A stretch of 64,000 nucleotides of DNA, taken from Candidatus Promineofilum glycogenicum. Its GTDB lineage: Bacteria; Chloroflexota; Anaerolineae; Promineifilales; Promineifilaceae. Positions 49,773-60,910 of this stretch are shown here, one piece after another. Made by a program: the position numbers and the translations under genes. How positions within the stretch are numbered: position 1 is the stretch's first letter; the number at the start of each line of letters is the position of its first letter. The notes below the pieces were generated by a model. The model saw only the letters and a list, made by a program, of their open reading frames with translations. It searched no databases and was not told the origin of the DNA. The stretch spans positions 1-64,000 of the forward strand of contig JADJHJ010000002.1 in assembly GCA_016707605.1 (NCBI GenBank), read 5' to 3'.

Positions 49773-50668
49773 CTAACGCGAGCAACTAACACTTGGAGGG
49801 GCCGGGTCGTTAGTATTACAAATTACTCCGTTAGGTCCAACTACTAAAACATCGATCATGGAACACCCATCACCATCTGAGCATGTGCCCGGTCTCCGTT
49901 GCTGTGCGGCCAAGGCATCAGCTAAAGGCTTCCACTCGCTCAAATGGAATGCCCCGTGCCAATTCCAGCCAGGATTTAATCTGGTCACATTGTAAGTTGC
50001 TGACGGCAGAAGTATAACAACAGAGACTCGGTCTCCGCCACCAGGCAAACCAATCCCTTTAACCTCAATAGTGCCGGCTGTGACTGCATGCACTTCCCCA
50101 TCGTTGACTACAATTTCCAATGAGGTGCTTGGTGGAATTGGGATGTTATACTCAGACAGGAAGTTCCCCGGGAAGTTCACGATTTCCTGGCTCGGATCAA
50201 AAGTTGGCGTTGGCTCGGGAGGTTTAGCGATGTACTTTGTCCTGCAACAGCGGTTTGAGTAGCCTGTAATTCCCGTTGTCTAGTCTCAATAGCTTGTCGT
50301 GTGGCTTCAAGGCGCCCCGCCTCTTCAGCAAGAACTGTTGCTGTTGGTATCAACTCGCTATCAGCTAGTGATGGGGTGCCTACTTGTTGCTCTTGTGTGT
50401 CTGAAAGAGCAGCCATAACTGTCAGCTGCTCAATTGCAACGGCAAGTTGTTCTCGTCCAACGTCTATGCCCTCATCAATCAAAGCTATTTGAATTGCCTG
50501 GTTGTTGAGATGAGTTTCTATCGCTGCTAAGTCCGATCGACTTGACATAATCTGCCAAGCTAAGGCTGCAATAGCTACCCACAAGGCTATAAGATTAACA
50601 ATGCAACCAATACGATTATCACGACTTGTTGATTGGGAAGTGAGCTGCGACATTGTTATATACACCAT
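49773..50668 (-). pseudogene. membrane-anchored coiled-coil protein, probably one gene with a frameshift at about 50240
   Basis: The first frame (50668 to 50177) encodes a transmembrane helix (GCIVNLIALWVAIAALAWQI, about 21-40), a coiled-coil part (GREQLAVAIEQLTVMAALSD, RLEATRQAIETRQRELQATQ) and ends in LNLPSQRQLLIRARKS. The second frame reads TKYIAKPPEPTPTFDPSQEI before its own apparent start at 50180 and continues NFPGNFLSEYNIPIPPS to the stop at 49773. A Pro/Thr-rich linker is natural between an anchor and a domain, so one frameshift around 50240 would give a single ~300-residue protein. No family is recognised. If there is no error, these are two separate small genes (163 and 135 residues). 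Confidence 0.5.
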
Positions 50669-50887
50669 TACAGCGCTACGCTGGTCACTTGCCTACTATG
50701 TTTTGTTGGAAGCTTCACGATTTGAATAGAGGAAACGGCTCATTAAGAGCGTAAGGGACAACAGTCACCAAACTATTTCGGCCCTATAAATTAGCTCAGC
50801 ACTATCCTTAAAGCAGGCAGAAAGTAACGCTAAATAAAGTATAAGGTGCTCGCATATACAGGCGCGTTACAAAGACGTTAATTTGAG

Positions 50888-51265
50888 TTAGGATCGCCCA
50901 ACGAGATCATCCAGAACAACACCCAGCGCAACGGCAATACCCTGAAGCACATCCATCGTCCCGTCTCGCTTGCCCGACTCCAGTTGCGACAAGTACGACG
51001 CGCTGATGCCCGCCCTTGTCGCTAATTCGCTCTGACTCATTCCACGATGCTCGCGCCAGATCCGAATTGGGTTCCCGCCGTCAAGAAGCGCGTAGACTAC
51101 CTCAGCCGGAACCAGTTCCTCGCCCGCAGCGATCCGCTCCATCGCCTCATCGTAGTCACGAACATCGGCCAGCATCTCAGCATCTTCAACCAAGCGCAAG
51201 TATACGTCATAGGGAAGCACAGCGTACTCAGGCTGCCCTTCTTTCAAAATTAGCTGCACACTCAT
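50888..51265 (-). CDS. Xre-family antitoxin with an N-terminal extension
   Basis: A 125-residue protein. The N-terminal part (1-60) is a Phd/RelB-like segment (VLPYDVYLRLVEDAEMLADV), and the C-terminal helix-turn-helix at about 68-122 reads IWREHRGMSQSELATRAGIS, ASYLSQLESGKRDG. It should bind and silence the RelE-like toxin encoded just upstream and repress the operon through DNA binding. It starts with a 4-bp overlap with the toxin gene. The 219-bp gap downstream (50669-50887) is AT-rich and shows nothing coding. Confidence 0.8.
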   Translation of the reverse strand: MSVQLILKEGQPEYAVLPYDVYLRLVEDAEMLADVRDYDEAMERIAAGEELVPAEVVYALLDGGNPIRIWREHRGMSQSELATRAGISASYLSQLESGKRDGTMDVLQGIAVALGVVLDDLVGRS

Positions 51266-51519
51266 CGGTACACTTCTCCACGTGGGGCGATCTTAACCAC
51301 CAAAATTACCAATTCGTCACCCCGAATTTCGTAGATCACACGCCAGTCGCCAACGCGTAGCCGGTAGCCAGGACGGTTTTGAAGCTTTGTCACGTTGTTA
51401 TGGTGTGCATAGGGGTCGTCTGACACAACGGTCAGCTTCTCACGAATTCTAGCCGCTAACGGCCTTGGAAGACTTAACAGCGATCGCTGAGCTTCCTTTG
51501 AAAACAGGACTCGGTACAT
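51262..51519 (-). CDS. RelE/ParE-family toxin
   Basis: An 85-residue protein starting MYRVLFSKEAQRSLLSLPRP. RIREKLTVVSDDPYAHHNNV, LQNRPGYRLRVGDWRVIYEI and LVILVVKIAPRGEVYR follow the RelE fold: two helices, then the beta sheet with Arg residues used for ribosome-dependent mRNA cleavage (GYRLRVGDWR). The toxin gene comes first and overlaps the Xre antitoxin by 4 bp, the HigBA-like order. I take ATG at 51519; a GTG three codons upstream is also open. It lies in the AT-richer island. Confidence 0.85.
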   Translation of the reverse strand: MYRVLFSKEAQRSLLSLPRPLAARIREKLTVVSDDPYAHHNNVTKLQNRPGYRLRVGDWRVIYEIRGDELVILVVKIAPRGEVYR

Positions 51520-51598
51520 TGATAGCACCTATATTAGCACATTGCCACGTATTTATCTAGCTCTAAATAGCAATTCGCAAATACCGTGTGAGTTATTG

Positions 51599-52951
51599 CT
51601 ACTCCTCCATTGTTGCCGCGTGAACCATCGCCGCTAAACTCCTCTCCACATCCTCCTCCGTCGTCGCCCACGACGACACACTAATCCGCATCGCCGCCCG
51701 CCCCTGCCACACCGTCGGGCCGGCCCAGCAGGTGCCGTCGGCCTGGATGGCGGCCACGACCCGCGCCGTCTTCTCGGCGTCGCCGAACGTGACGACGACC
51801 TGATTGAGCACGACGTCATTCAGCACTTCGTAGCCGGCGGCACTTAGCCCTTCGGCAAAGCGCCGGGCATGGCGACGGGTGCGCTCGATCAGGTCGATGA
51901 CTCCCTCGCGGCCCAGCGCCCGCAGCGCCGCCCACACCTCCACCCCTCGCGCCCGCCGCGATAGCTCCGGCGCGAAGTCCGACGGGTTGCGGATGAGGCT
52001 GTCGGTCGGCAGATAGTCGGCGGTAATGGCCATCGCCGCCCGCAGCGCGTCGGCGTCGCGGACAATGGCCAGGCCGCTGTCGTAGGGCGTGTTGAGCCAC
52101 TTGTGGAAATCGGTGGCCCATGAGTCGGCCCCGGCCAGCCCGACCGTAAGCTCCGCCAGCGCCGGCACGGCCGCCGCCCACAGCCCGAACGCGCCATCGA
52201 CGTGGACCCAGGCATCGGCGGCGTGGGCCCAGTCGCAAATGGCCGGCAGCGGGTCATAAGCGCCGGAGTGGAGATTGCCCGCCTGGGCGCAGACGATGGT
52301 CGGGCCGGACAGCCGCGGCAGCGCGTCGGCCCGCAGCCGCCCCTGCCGGTCGGCCGGCACGCGCACCACCCGCTTGCGCCCCAGCCCCACCAGCCCCAGC
52401 GCCTTGAACAGCGTCGAGTGGGCCTCCTCGCCGACGACGACCGTCACCGGCGGCGCGCCAATCAGCCCATCGGCCTCCACGTCCCAGCCGGCGCGGGCCA
52501 ACACGCCGTGGCGCGCCGCGGCCAGGGCGGTGAAGTTGGCCACCGTCGCCCCGGTGACGAAGCCGCCGCCGCACGTCGGCGGCAGGCCGAATAGCTCCAA
52601 CAGCCAGCCCAGCGCCACCCGCTCCAGTTGGGCCGTAGCCGGGGTGACGTTGTAGAGGGCCGAGTTCTGGTCCCACGCCCCGGCCAGCCAGTTAGCGGCC
52701 AGCGCCACCGGCAGCGAGCCGCCGATGATGAAGCCGAAGAAGCGCGGCCCGGCCATGGCCATCGTCGCCGGGGAGCAGACCTCGTCCAGTTGGCGGATGA
52801 CGTCTTCGGGCGGCGTCGGCCGCTCCGGCAGCGGCTCGTCCAGCACACTCAGCCCGGCCACGGCCGCGGCCGATGGGGCAACCGGGCGCTCCGGCAAACC
52901 CTCTAGATAGGCAATCGCTCGTTCGGCGGTCAACTCCAGTAATTCACGCAT
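51599..52951 (-). CDS. group II PLP-dependent decarboxylase-like enzyme
   Basis: A 450-residue enzyme. The PLP Lys284 is in SWATDFHKWLNTPYDSGL, Asp252 in AWVHVDGAFGLWAA pairs with the pyridine N, His178 in GEEAHSTLFKALGL stacks on the ring, and GGGFVTGATVANFTALAAAR is the phosphate-binding segment. This pattern is that of aromatic/glutamate decarboxylase-like aspartate aminotransferase-fold proteins; the substrate is not known. AGGAGA precedes the ATG. It is divergent from the glycine riboswitch-gcv operon, separated by 100 bp. Confidence 0.85.
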   Translation of the reverse strand: MRELLELTAERAIAYLEGLPERPVAPSAAAVAGLSVLDEPLPERPTPPEDVIRQLDEVCSPATMAMAGPRFFGFIIGGSLPVALAANWLAGAWDQNSALYNVTPATAQLERVALGWLLELFGLPPTCGGGFVTGATVANFTALAAARHGVLARAGWDVEADGLIGAPPVTVVVGEEAHSTLFKALGLVGLGRKRVVRVPADRQGRLRADALPRLSGPTIVCAQAGNLHSGAYDPLPAICDWAHAADAWVHVDGAFGLWAAAVPALAELTVGLAGADSWATDFHKWLNTPYDSGLAIVRDADALRAAMAITADYLPTDSLIRNPSDFAPELSRRARGVEVWAALRALGREGVIDLIERTRRHARRFAEGLSAAGYEVLNDVVLNQVVVTFGDAEKTARVVAAIQADGTCWAGPTVWQGRAAMRISVSSWATTEEDVERSLAAMVHAATMEE

Positions 52952-53064
52952 TGCTAACTCTCCTATGAGACTACGCTCGATTAGGTGAACTCAGAAAGGA
53001 TAACATGAATATCGCGCCAAGCTGTGTCGCAAGTTACGTTCATTCATGTGCGCCATTCTTCCGC

Positions 53065-53092
53065 TTGACGCCACCCCCCTACCCACTACAAT
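53065..53092 (+). promoter_or_regulatory. promoter of the glycine-cleavage operon
   Basis: TTGACG (53065-53070), a 16-bp spacer and TACAAT (53087-53092). The expected start near 53099 puts the riboswitch at the very 5' end of the mRNA. Confidence 0.75.
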
Positions 53093-53119
53093 AGAGTCGT
53101 CGTTGCCAACGCAATAAGA

Positions 53120-53376
53120 CGCACACGGCCGCCCGGGAGAGCACTCCCCACGGAGTCGCCGAAGGGGCAAGCGAACGAGAAGACTCGTTTGGGAATCTCT
53201 CAGGCACAAGGGACCGAGCGGCCGGGTTTCTTCTGGAAAGCGATTGGTCATGTGGCACAGGATTCTTATCCTGTGCGCCAAGACACAGGATAAGAATCCT
53301 GTGCCACATGACCACCACCGAAGGGGCAAGCGGACGAGCACACTCGTCGCCGTGAATCTCTCAGGTCCATGACAGA
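53120..53376 (+). promoter_or_regulatory. tandem glycine riboswitch upstream of gcvH-gcvP
   Basis: Aptamer 1 (about 53120-53226) has GGGAGAG, a short P2-like hairpin, CGCCGAAGGGGCAAGC, then GAATCTCTCAGGCACAAGG and the closing GACCGAGCGGCC. Aptamer 2 (about 53227-53376) has GGAAAGCG, then ACCGAAGGGGCAAGC, GAATCTCTCAGGTCCATGAC. These conserved blocks define the glycine riboswitch, which senses glycine and turns on glycine catabolism. The second aptamer is interrupted by a 30-bp perfect hairpin (53246-53313) exactly where aptamer 1 has its short helix. gcvH starts 107 nt after it. Structure prediction was not run. Confidence 0.85.
53246..53313. repeat. 30-bp perfect inverted repeat inserted in the second riboswitch aptamer
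   Basis: Arms 53246-53275 and 53284-53313, an 8-nt loop. Each arm includes an inner palindromic CACAGGAT...ATCCTGTG pair. No other copy was seen in this window, but it has the look of the other dispersed palindromes. Confidence 0.85.
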
Positions 53377-53431
53377 GGACACCGGCAAGATCGACCTGAA
53401 CCCCAGGCGGCCTTGCCCGGTGTCCTCTTTT
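53377..53431 (+). terminator. riboswitch-controlled intrinsic terminator
   Basis: GGACACCGGCAAG (53377-53389) and CTTGCCCGGTGTCC (53412-53425) form a stem with one bulge, followed by TCTTTT. It begins where aptamer 2 P1 ends, so the two are probably alternative structures that decide read-through into gcvH. Confidence 0.75.
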
Positions 53432-53483
53432 CGCTTGGCCGGCACACAACCAGGTCACAACAGTCCATTGAAGGAGAATTGAA

Positions 53484-53876
53484 ATGGCTCACAAAGTAAT
53501 GCACGACCGCCGCTACGCCCGCACTGACGAGTGGCTACAGATTGACGGCTCCTACGCCCTTGTTGGCCTCAGTGACTATGCGCAGGACTCGCTGTCCGAC
53601 ATCGTCTACGTCGAGTTGCCCAGCGTCGGCGACAAGTTCGACCAGGGGCAGGCGTTCGGCGTGGTCGAGTCGGTCAAGGCCGCGTCCGACCTGCTGATGC
53701 CCGTCGCCGGCGAAGTGACCGAGGTCAACGACAGCGTTGTCGACTCGCCCGAATCGCTCAACAGCGATCCTTTCGGCAACTGGCTGGTCAAAATCCTCAT
53801 CAGCGACGTCGGCCAACTGCAAGACCTGATGGACGCCGACGCCTACACGCAATACCTGGATACCCGCGAACACTAG
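53484..53876 (+). CDS. gcvH: glycine cleavage system H protein
   Basis: A 130-residue lipoyl carrier. Lys65 in FGVVESVKAASDLLMPVAGE is the lipoylation site. RRYARTDEWLQIDGSYALVG and VGLSDYAQDSLSDIVYVELP are the standard N-terminal hammerhead. It shuttles the aminomethyl group between the P, T and L proteins. AAGGAGAA precedes the ATG at 53484, downstream of the riboswitch terminator. gcvP follows after an R5 repeat; gcvT and the L protein are not in the window. Confidence 0.95.
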   Translation: MAHKVMHDRRYARTDEWLQIDGSYALVGLSDYAQDSLSDIVYVELPSVGDKFDQGQAFGVVESVKAASDLLMPVAGEVTEVNDSVVDSPESLNSDPFGNWLVKILISDVGQLQDLMDADAYTQYLDTREH

Positions 53877-53877
53877 G

Positions 53878-53966
53878 CAATTGGGAATTGCGAATTGGGA
53901 ATGAAGAAAAGAGGGCCATGTCGCGCTCTTTTCATTCCTAATTCCTAATTCGTCATTCCTAATTCA
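53878..53966. repeat. R5 GAATTGGGAATT repeat between gcvH and gcvP
   Basis: Left part GGGAATTGCGAATTGGGAAT (from about 53881), right part complement-like CATTCCTAATTCCTAATTCG (53933-53952) and TCATTCCTAATTC. A loop of about 30 bp separates them. Same family as in yqeC (10413). Confidence 0.8.
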
Positions 53967-53985
53967 CTCTCCCTCGGAGACCCAT

Positions 53986-56956
<2,971 letters not shown>

Positions 56957-56957
56957 C

Positions 56958-56988
56958 GAAGGGCGGGCGCCACCCCCCCCTTCTTTTG
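56958..56988 (+). terminator. intrinsic terminator after gcvP
   Basis: GAAGGGCGGG, a short loop and CCCCCCCCTTC, followed by TTTTG. The hairpin starts 1 bp after the gcvP stop and ends the glycine operon. Confidence 0.65.
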
Positions 56989-57020
56989 TGATTGTGAGAT
57001 CTTAAGAGTGAGGTGTCTGT

Positions 57021-58043
57021 TTGGCGATGTTGCAGCGCGTGAAAAAAGCCTTTGGCCCAACGCTGCCGCCCGATACGGATGCGGTCATTGACGACGTCCT
57101 GGCGAGCGATCTGCGCGATTACTTGCGTGGCGAGACGGGCCTGGCAACGTCGGGTAGCATCCAAATCTGGTACGAGAGCATCCTGCCGGAAGGGACGCCG
57201 CAGGGCAGCATCCTGCTGCTCATGGGCATGGGCGGCGACTGCCTGATGTGGCCGCCTAGCTTTGTTCGGACGTTGGTCGACGCCGGCTATCACGTCATTC
57301 GCTATGACCACCGGGGCACGGGGATGTCGGACTGGGTGAAGGGCTGGTCAAGACAACAGCCCTATACCCTCGCTGATATGGCTGGGGATGCCATTGCCGT
57401 TCTAAATGCAACACAGACAGGACGGGCGCACCTTGTCGGCTTGTCGATGGGGGGCATGGTGGCGCAAGAAGCCGCCATTCAGGCCCCCGACCGTGTCGCC
57501 TCGCTGACGCTCATGATGACGTCGGGCCACGTTGACGATCCCGACCTGCCCCAAACGTCGTCGCGGTACTTCATTGATAGCCTGAGCAAGGGCTTACCGT
57601 TGCTGAAATACAGGCTCAAAGGTGGGGAGCGAAACCTGATCAAGGAGCGCATCGCCAAGCAAATCGCGTTCCTCGGCACCGAAGGCCTGGACGTGCAGGC
57701 GTTGGCTGAGGTGGTGACGTACGATCTGCGCCACCGTCGCGGCATCAACCTTCAGGCCATGCGGCAACATCTGACGGCGATCTCTAACTCCGGCTCACGC
57801 TATGAGAGGTTGAGTACGCTTAATGTCCCGACGCTGGTGATTCATGGCACGGACGATCTGTTGATACCACTCGAGCACGCCAAAAAGTTAGTGGCGACTA
57901 TTCCTGACGCTGAGGGGGTGTGGCTGGACGGCGTTGGGCATGCGTTTCCTATGGCGGAGATGGCGAAGGTGATAGAGCGTATCTTGCTGCACGTGGCAAC
58001 GTCGACAACGACGGCGGAGAGAGACCTCGCAAGGCTAATGTAG
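57021..58043 (+). CDS. alpha/beta hydrolase
   Basis: A 340-residue enzyme. SILLLMGMGGDCLMWPPSFV is the oxyanion-hole strand, YDHRGTGMSDWVKG follows, and HLVGLSMGGMVAQEAAIQAP has the nucleophile Ser. Asp in VIHGTDDLLIP and His in GVGHAFPMAEM complete the triad. The N-terminal 45 residues are an additional helical segment. The substrate is unknown. Start is TTG at 57021 (GAGGTG 8 nt upstream) or ATG at 57027. It is a single-gene unit; 58044-58223 downstream shows nothing coding. Confidence 0.85.
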   Translation: MAMLQRVKKAFGPTLPPDTDAVIDDVLASDLRDYLRGETGLATSGSIQIWYESILPEGTPQGSILLLMGMGGDCLMWPPSFVRTLVDAGYHVIRYDHRGTGMSDWVKGWSRQQPYTLADMAGDAIAVLNATQTGRAHLVGLSMGGMVAQEAAIQAPDRVASLTLMMTSGHVDDPDLPQTSSRYFIDSLSKGLPLLKYRLKGGERNLIKERIAKQIAFLGTEGLDVQALAEVVTYDLRHRRGINLQAMRQHLTAISNSGSRYERLSTLNVPTLVIHGTDDLLIPLEHAKKLVATIPDAEGVWLDGVGHAFPMAEMAKVIERILLHVATSTTTAERDLARLM

Positions 58044-58223
58044 AGATTCTAACAGTCGAGGGCATGGTCGTTTAGCAGTTGGATGGAAAAGGTGTACAGC
58101 GACTTTAAACTTTCGATTGGTGAGCACGCGTAGTCGGCCATTGTGCATGTAAATGAGATGTAAGCGCCGGATCGACAAGCTGGCAAACTGTCCGCCAGCA
58201 AGACTCCAAAATAGGTAATAACA

Positions 58224-59090
58224 ATGAACCCGATCGAACAATTCCCCTTCGGCCGCACCGCCCACCCCAGCACCCGCCTCCTCCTCGGCGCGGCCGCCTT
58301 CTCCGACGTAACACAAGCCGAAGCCGACGCCACCATGGACGTGGCCCTCAGCTACGGCATCAACCACGTCGACACCGCCGCCAGCTACGGCGACGCCGAG
58401 TTGCGGCTGGGCGATTGGATCCGGCGCAACGGCCGGCCGTTCTTCCTGGCGACCAAGACGGGCCAGCGCACCGCCGGCCCCGCGCTGGAGGAGATTCGCC
58501 GCTCGCTGGAGCGGCTACAGGTCGATCAGGTTGACCTGATCCAGCTTCACCACCTGGTCGATCCGCAGGAGTGGGAAGTCGCCCTCGGCCCGGGTGGCGC
58601 GCTGGAGGCGGCGATTGCGGCGCGGGAGGAAGGGCTGGTGCGCTACATCGGCATCACCGGCCACGGCTGGACGGTGGCCGCGACCCACCGGCGGGCGCTG
58701 GAGCGCTTCGACTTCGACTCGGTGCTGCTGCCCTACAGCTACACCATGATGCAGAACGAGGCCTATCGCGCCGACTTCGAGGCGCTGTACGCCGTTTGCC
58801 GCGAGCGCAACGTGGCCATCCAGACGATCAAGTCCATCGTCCACACCCCCTGGGGCCACGAGCCGCACACGCGGGCCACGTGGTACAAGCCGCTGGAAGA
58901 CCAGGAGGCGATTGATACGGCGGTGCAATGGGTTCTCGGCCGGCCGCACCTCTTCATCAACACCGTCGGCGACATCCACGTCCTGCCCCGCGTGCTGGAC
59001 GCGGCGGCGCGCTATACCGGGCCAATCGCCGACGAAGCCATGCGCGCCCAGGTGGAGCGGCTGGAGATGCGGCCGCTGTTTGAAAGTTAA
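58224..59090 (+). CDS. aldo/keto reductase
   Basis: A 288-residue TIM-barrel enzyme with the full tetrad: Asp50 (INHVDTAASYGDAELRLG), Tyr55, Lys78 (FFLATKTGQRT) and His109 (DLIQLHHLVDP). QVDLIQLHHL, GLVRYIGITGHGW and AIQTIKSIVH follow the NADPH-dependent family. It resembles the group with an N-terminal LGAAAFSDV instead of the longer LGLGT motif. Substrate unknown. It precedes upp, separated by a terminator-like hairpin (59091-59123). Confidence 0.87.
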   Translation: MNPIEQFPFGRTAHPSTRLLLGAAAFSDVTQAEADATMDVALSYGINHVDTAASYGDAELRLGDWIRRNGRPFFLATKTGQRTAGPALEEIRRSLERLQVDQVDLIQLHHLVDPQEWEVALGPGGALEAAIAAREEGLVRYIGITGHGWTVAATHRRALERFDFDSVLLPYSYTMMQNEAYRADFEALYAVCRERNVAIQTIKSIVHTPWGHEPHTRATWYKPLEDQEAIDTAVQWVLGRPHLFINTVGDIHVLPRVLDAAARYTGPIADEAMRAQVERLEMRPLFES

Positions 59091-59130
59091 GACCTCTGAG
59101 GTTGGCGGCCAACCTCAGGGGTCTTCTCGT
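59091..59130 (+). terminator. terminator-like hairpin after the aldo/keto reductase gene (R9 motif)
   Basis: Arms GACCTCTGAGGTTGG (59091-59105) and CCAACCTCAGGGGTC (59109-59123), 15 bp with one wobble pair, followed by TTCTCGTTT. A similar GACCTCAGAG...CTCAGAGGT motif is at 33-63. Confidence 0.65.
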
Positions 59131-59185
59131 TTCCATCCCCGGCCGCCCTGGGCTACAATCATGCCAATCAACGGAGAAGCCCAGT

Positions 59186-59806
59186 ATGGTCTACGAATCC
59201 CGCCACCCGCTTGTCAAGCACAAGCTGACCCTGATGCGCAACAGCGCCACCAAACCGAAGAAGTTCCGCGAACTGATCCGCGAAATCTCCCTGCTCCTGT
59301 GCTATGAGGCCACGACCGACCTGACGACCCAACCATTGGCCGTGGACACGCCCATGGGCCGCGCCGAGGGGGTGGAGATCAAGCACAAGGTCGGCCTGGT
59401 TCCCGTGCTGCGCGCCGGGCTGGGCATGGTCGAGGGTATCTGGGAGATGATGCCCGGCGCGGAGGTGTGGCACATCGGCCTCTACCGCGACGAGCGCACG
59501 CTGAAGCCCGTCTCCTACTACAACAAGCTGCCGACCATGCCCACGGTGCAGGTCTGCCTGGTGCTCGACCCGATGCTGGCCACCGGCGGCTCGGCCGTGG
59601 CCACGGTTGACATCCTCAAGAAGTGGGGCGCGGAGCGGATCAAGTTCGTCGGCATCCTGGCCGCGCCGGAGGGCATCGCCCGGCTACAGGGGGCGCACCC
59701 CGACGTGGACATCCACGTCGCCCACGTGGACGAACGGCTCAACGACATCGGCTACATCGTCCCCGGCCTGGGCGACGCCGGCGACCGGCAGTTCGGCACG
59801 GGGTAG
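59186..59806 (+). CDS. upp: uracil phosphoribosyltransferase
   Basis: A 206-residue enzyme that makes UMP from uracil and PRPP. It starts MVYESRHPLVKHKLTLMRNS (ATG 59186, CGGAGA upstream), then EIKHKVGLVPVLRAGLGMVE, VWHIGLYRDERTLKPVSYYN, LVLDPMLATGGSAVATVDIL (PRPP loop) and the uracil-binding DIHVAHVDERLNDIGYIVPG, LGDAGDRQFGTG C-terminus. The gene upstream (59102 start) is only an extension. A TACAAT box at 59154-59159 may serve as -10. The TagO/WecA gene starts 1 bp after its stop. Confidence 0.95.
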   Translation: MVYESRHPLVKHKLTLMRNSATKPKKFRELIREISLLLCYEATTDLTTQPLAVDTPMGRAEGVEIKHKVGLVPVLRAGLGMVEGIWEMMPGAEVWHIGLYRDERTLKPVSYYNKLPTMPTVQVCLVLDPMLATGGSAVATVDILKKWGAERIKFVGILAAPEGIARLQGAHPDVDIHVAHVDERLNDIGYIVPGLGDAGDRQFGTG

Positions 59807-59807
59807 C

Positions 59808-60854
59808 ATGGTCTACCTCATCGTCGCCCTGGCGTCGGCCGTCGCCGCCCTCGTCGCCACGCCTCTCGCTTCCCGTCTGTCCTTTCGGCTGGGCATCGTC
59901 GCCGAGCCGGGCGGCCGTCGGCTGCACCACGGCCGCATCCCCAAGCTGGGCGGGCTGGCCGTGGCCGTTGGCTGGGCCGCCGGCGTGGCCCTGACCTACG
60001 CGCTGCTGCCGCCCGATAATCCCGACGACGCCCTGCGGCTGCGCGGCGTGGTGCTGGGCAGTCTGGTGGTGGTCATCGGTGGGCTGCTGGACGACCGCTA
60101 CGATCTGCCGCCCTGGGCGCAACTGCTCATCCAACTGCTCGGCGCGCTGGTGGCCATCGCCCACATCATCTTCATCGAGGTCTTCACCAACCCCCTGCCC
60201 GGCGCGACGCTATGGCAGGCGCTGCCGCTGTTCAGCGTCGAGGGGCAACTGGTGGCGATCTGGCGTCCGCTGGCCCTGCTGTTCACGACGTTCTGGATCA
60301 TCGGCATGATCAACGCCATCAACTTCCTCGACGGGCTGGACGGGCTGGCCGCCGGAGTGTGCCTCATCGCCGCGGCCTTCTTCGCCTACCACAGTTGGCG
60401 CTTGCAGCAGACGACCGTGCCCCTGTTCCCGCTGGCCCTGGCCGGGGCGCTGCTGGGCTTCCTGCCGTTCAACTTCTCGCCGGCGCGCATCTTCCTCGGC
60501 TCGGCCGGGGCCTACTTCCTGGGCTACCAGGTGGCGACGCTGTCGATTCTGGCCCCGGCCAAGCTGTCCACGGCGCTGCTGGTGCTGGCCGTGCCCATCA
60601 TCGACGTGGCCTGGCAGATCGTCTCGCGCCTGCGCCACGGCCGCCACCCGATGAGCGGCGACCGCGGCCACCTGCACTTCCGCCTGTCCGACAGCGGCCT
60701 GCCCACGCCGCGCATCGTCCTGGGCTACTACGGCGTGGCCCTGGTGTTTGGGCTGGCGGCCGTGCTGGTCGCCTCGCCGCTGCTGAAGCTGGCCCTGCTG
60801 GCGGGGCTGGCCGTGGGCGTGCTGGCCCTGCTGCTGCGCCTCAGCCACACGTGA
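59808..60854 (+). CDS. undecaprenyl-phosphate N-acetylglucosaminyl 1-phosphate transferase (TagO/WecA-like)
   Basis: A 348-residue membrane protein of the MraY/WecA/TagO superfamily, about ten hydrophobic helices. VVVIGGLLDDRYDLPPWAQL has the DD pair, MINAINFLDGLDGLAAGVCL the N-x-x-N-x-x-D catalytic loop, and GRHPMSGDRGHLHFRLSDSG the His-rich HHxH-like end. It loads a hexosamine-1-phosphate on the lipid carrier for teichoic acid or polysaccharide. It may supply the carrier for the 22-35 kb cluster, but that is inference. Starts at 59808, 1 bp after upp. Confidence 0.88.
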   Translation: MVYLIVALASAVAALVATPLASRLSFRLGIVAEPGGRRLHHGRIPKLGGLAVAVGWAAGVALTYALLPPDNPDDALRLRGVVLGSLVVVIGGLLDDRYDLPPWAQLLIQLLGALVAIAHIIFIEVFTNPLPGATLWQALPLFSVEGQLVAIWRPLALLFTTFWIIGMINAINFLDGLDGLAAGVCLIAAAFFAYHSWRLQQTTVPLFPLALAGALLGFLPFNFSPARIFLGSAGAYFLGYQVATLSILAPAKLSTALLVLAVPIIDVAWQIVSRLRHGRHPMSGDRGHLHFRLSDSGLPTPRIVLGYYGVALVFGLAAVLVASPLLKLALLAGLAVGVLALLLRLSHT

Positions 60855-60910
60855 GATTATTCTGCGCCCGCTTGAATCGCCGCCCGCCGGGTGTTACACT
60901 CCCTGTCATC

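Noticed and set aside
52991..53458. Open frame of 155 codons on the minus strand
   Set aside because: It runs over the glycine riboswitch and its promoter on the other strand; its translation is low-complexity with no homology I recognise.
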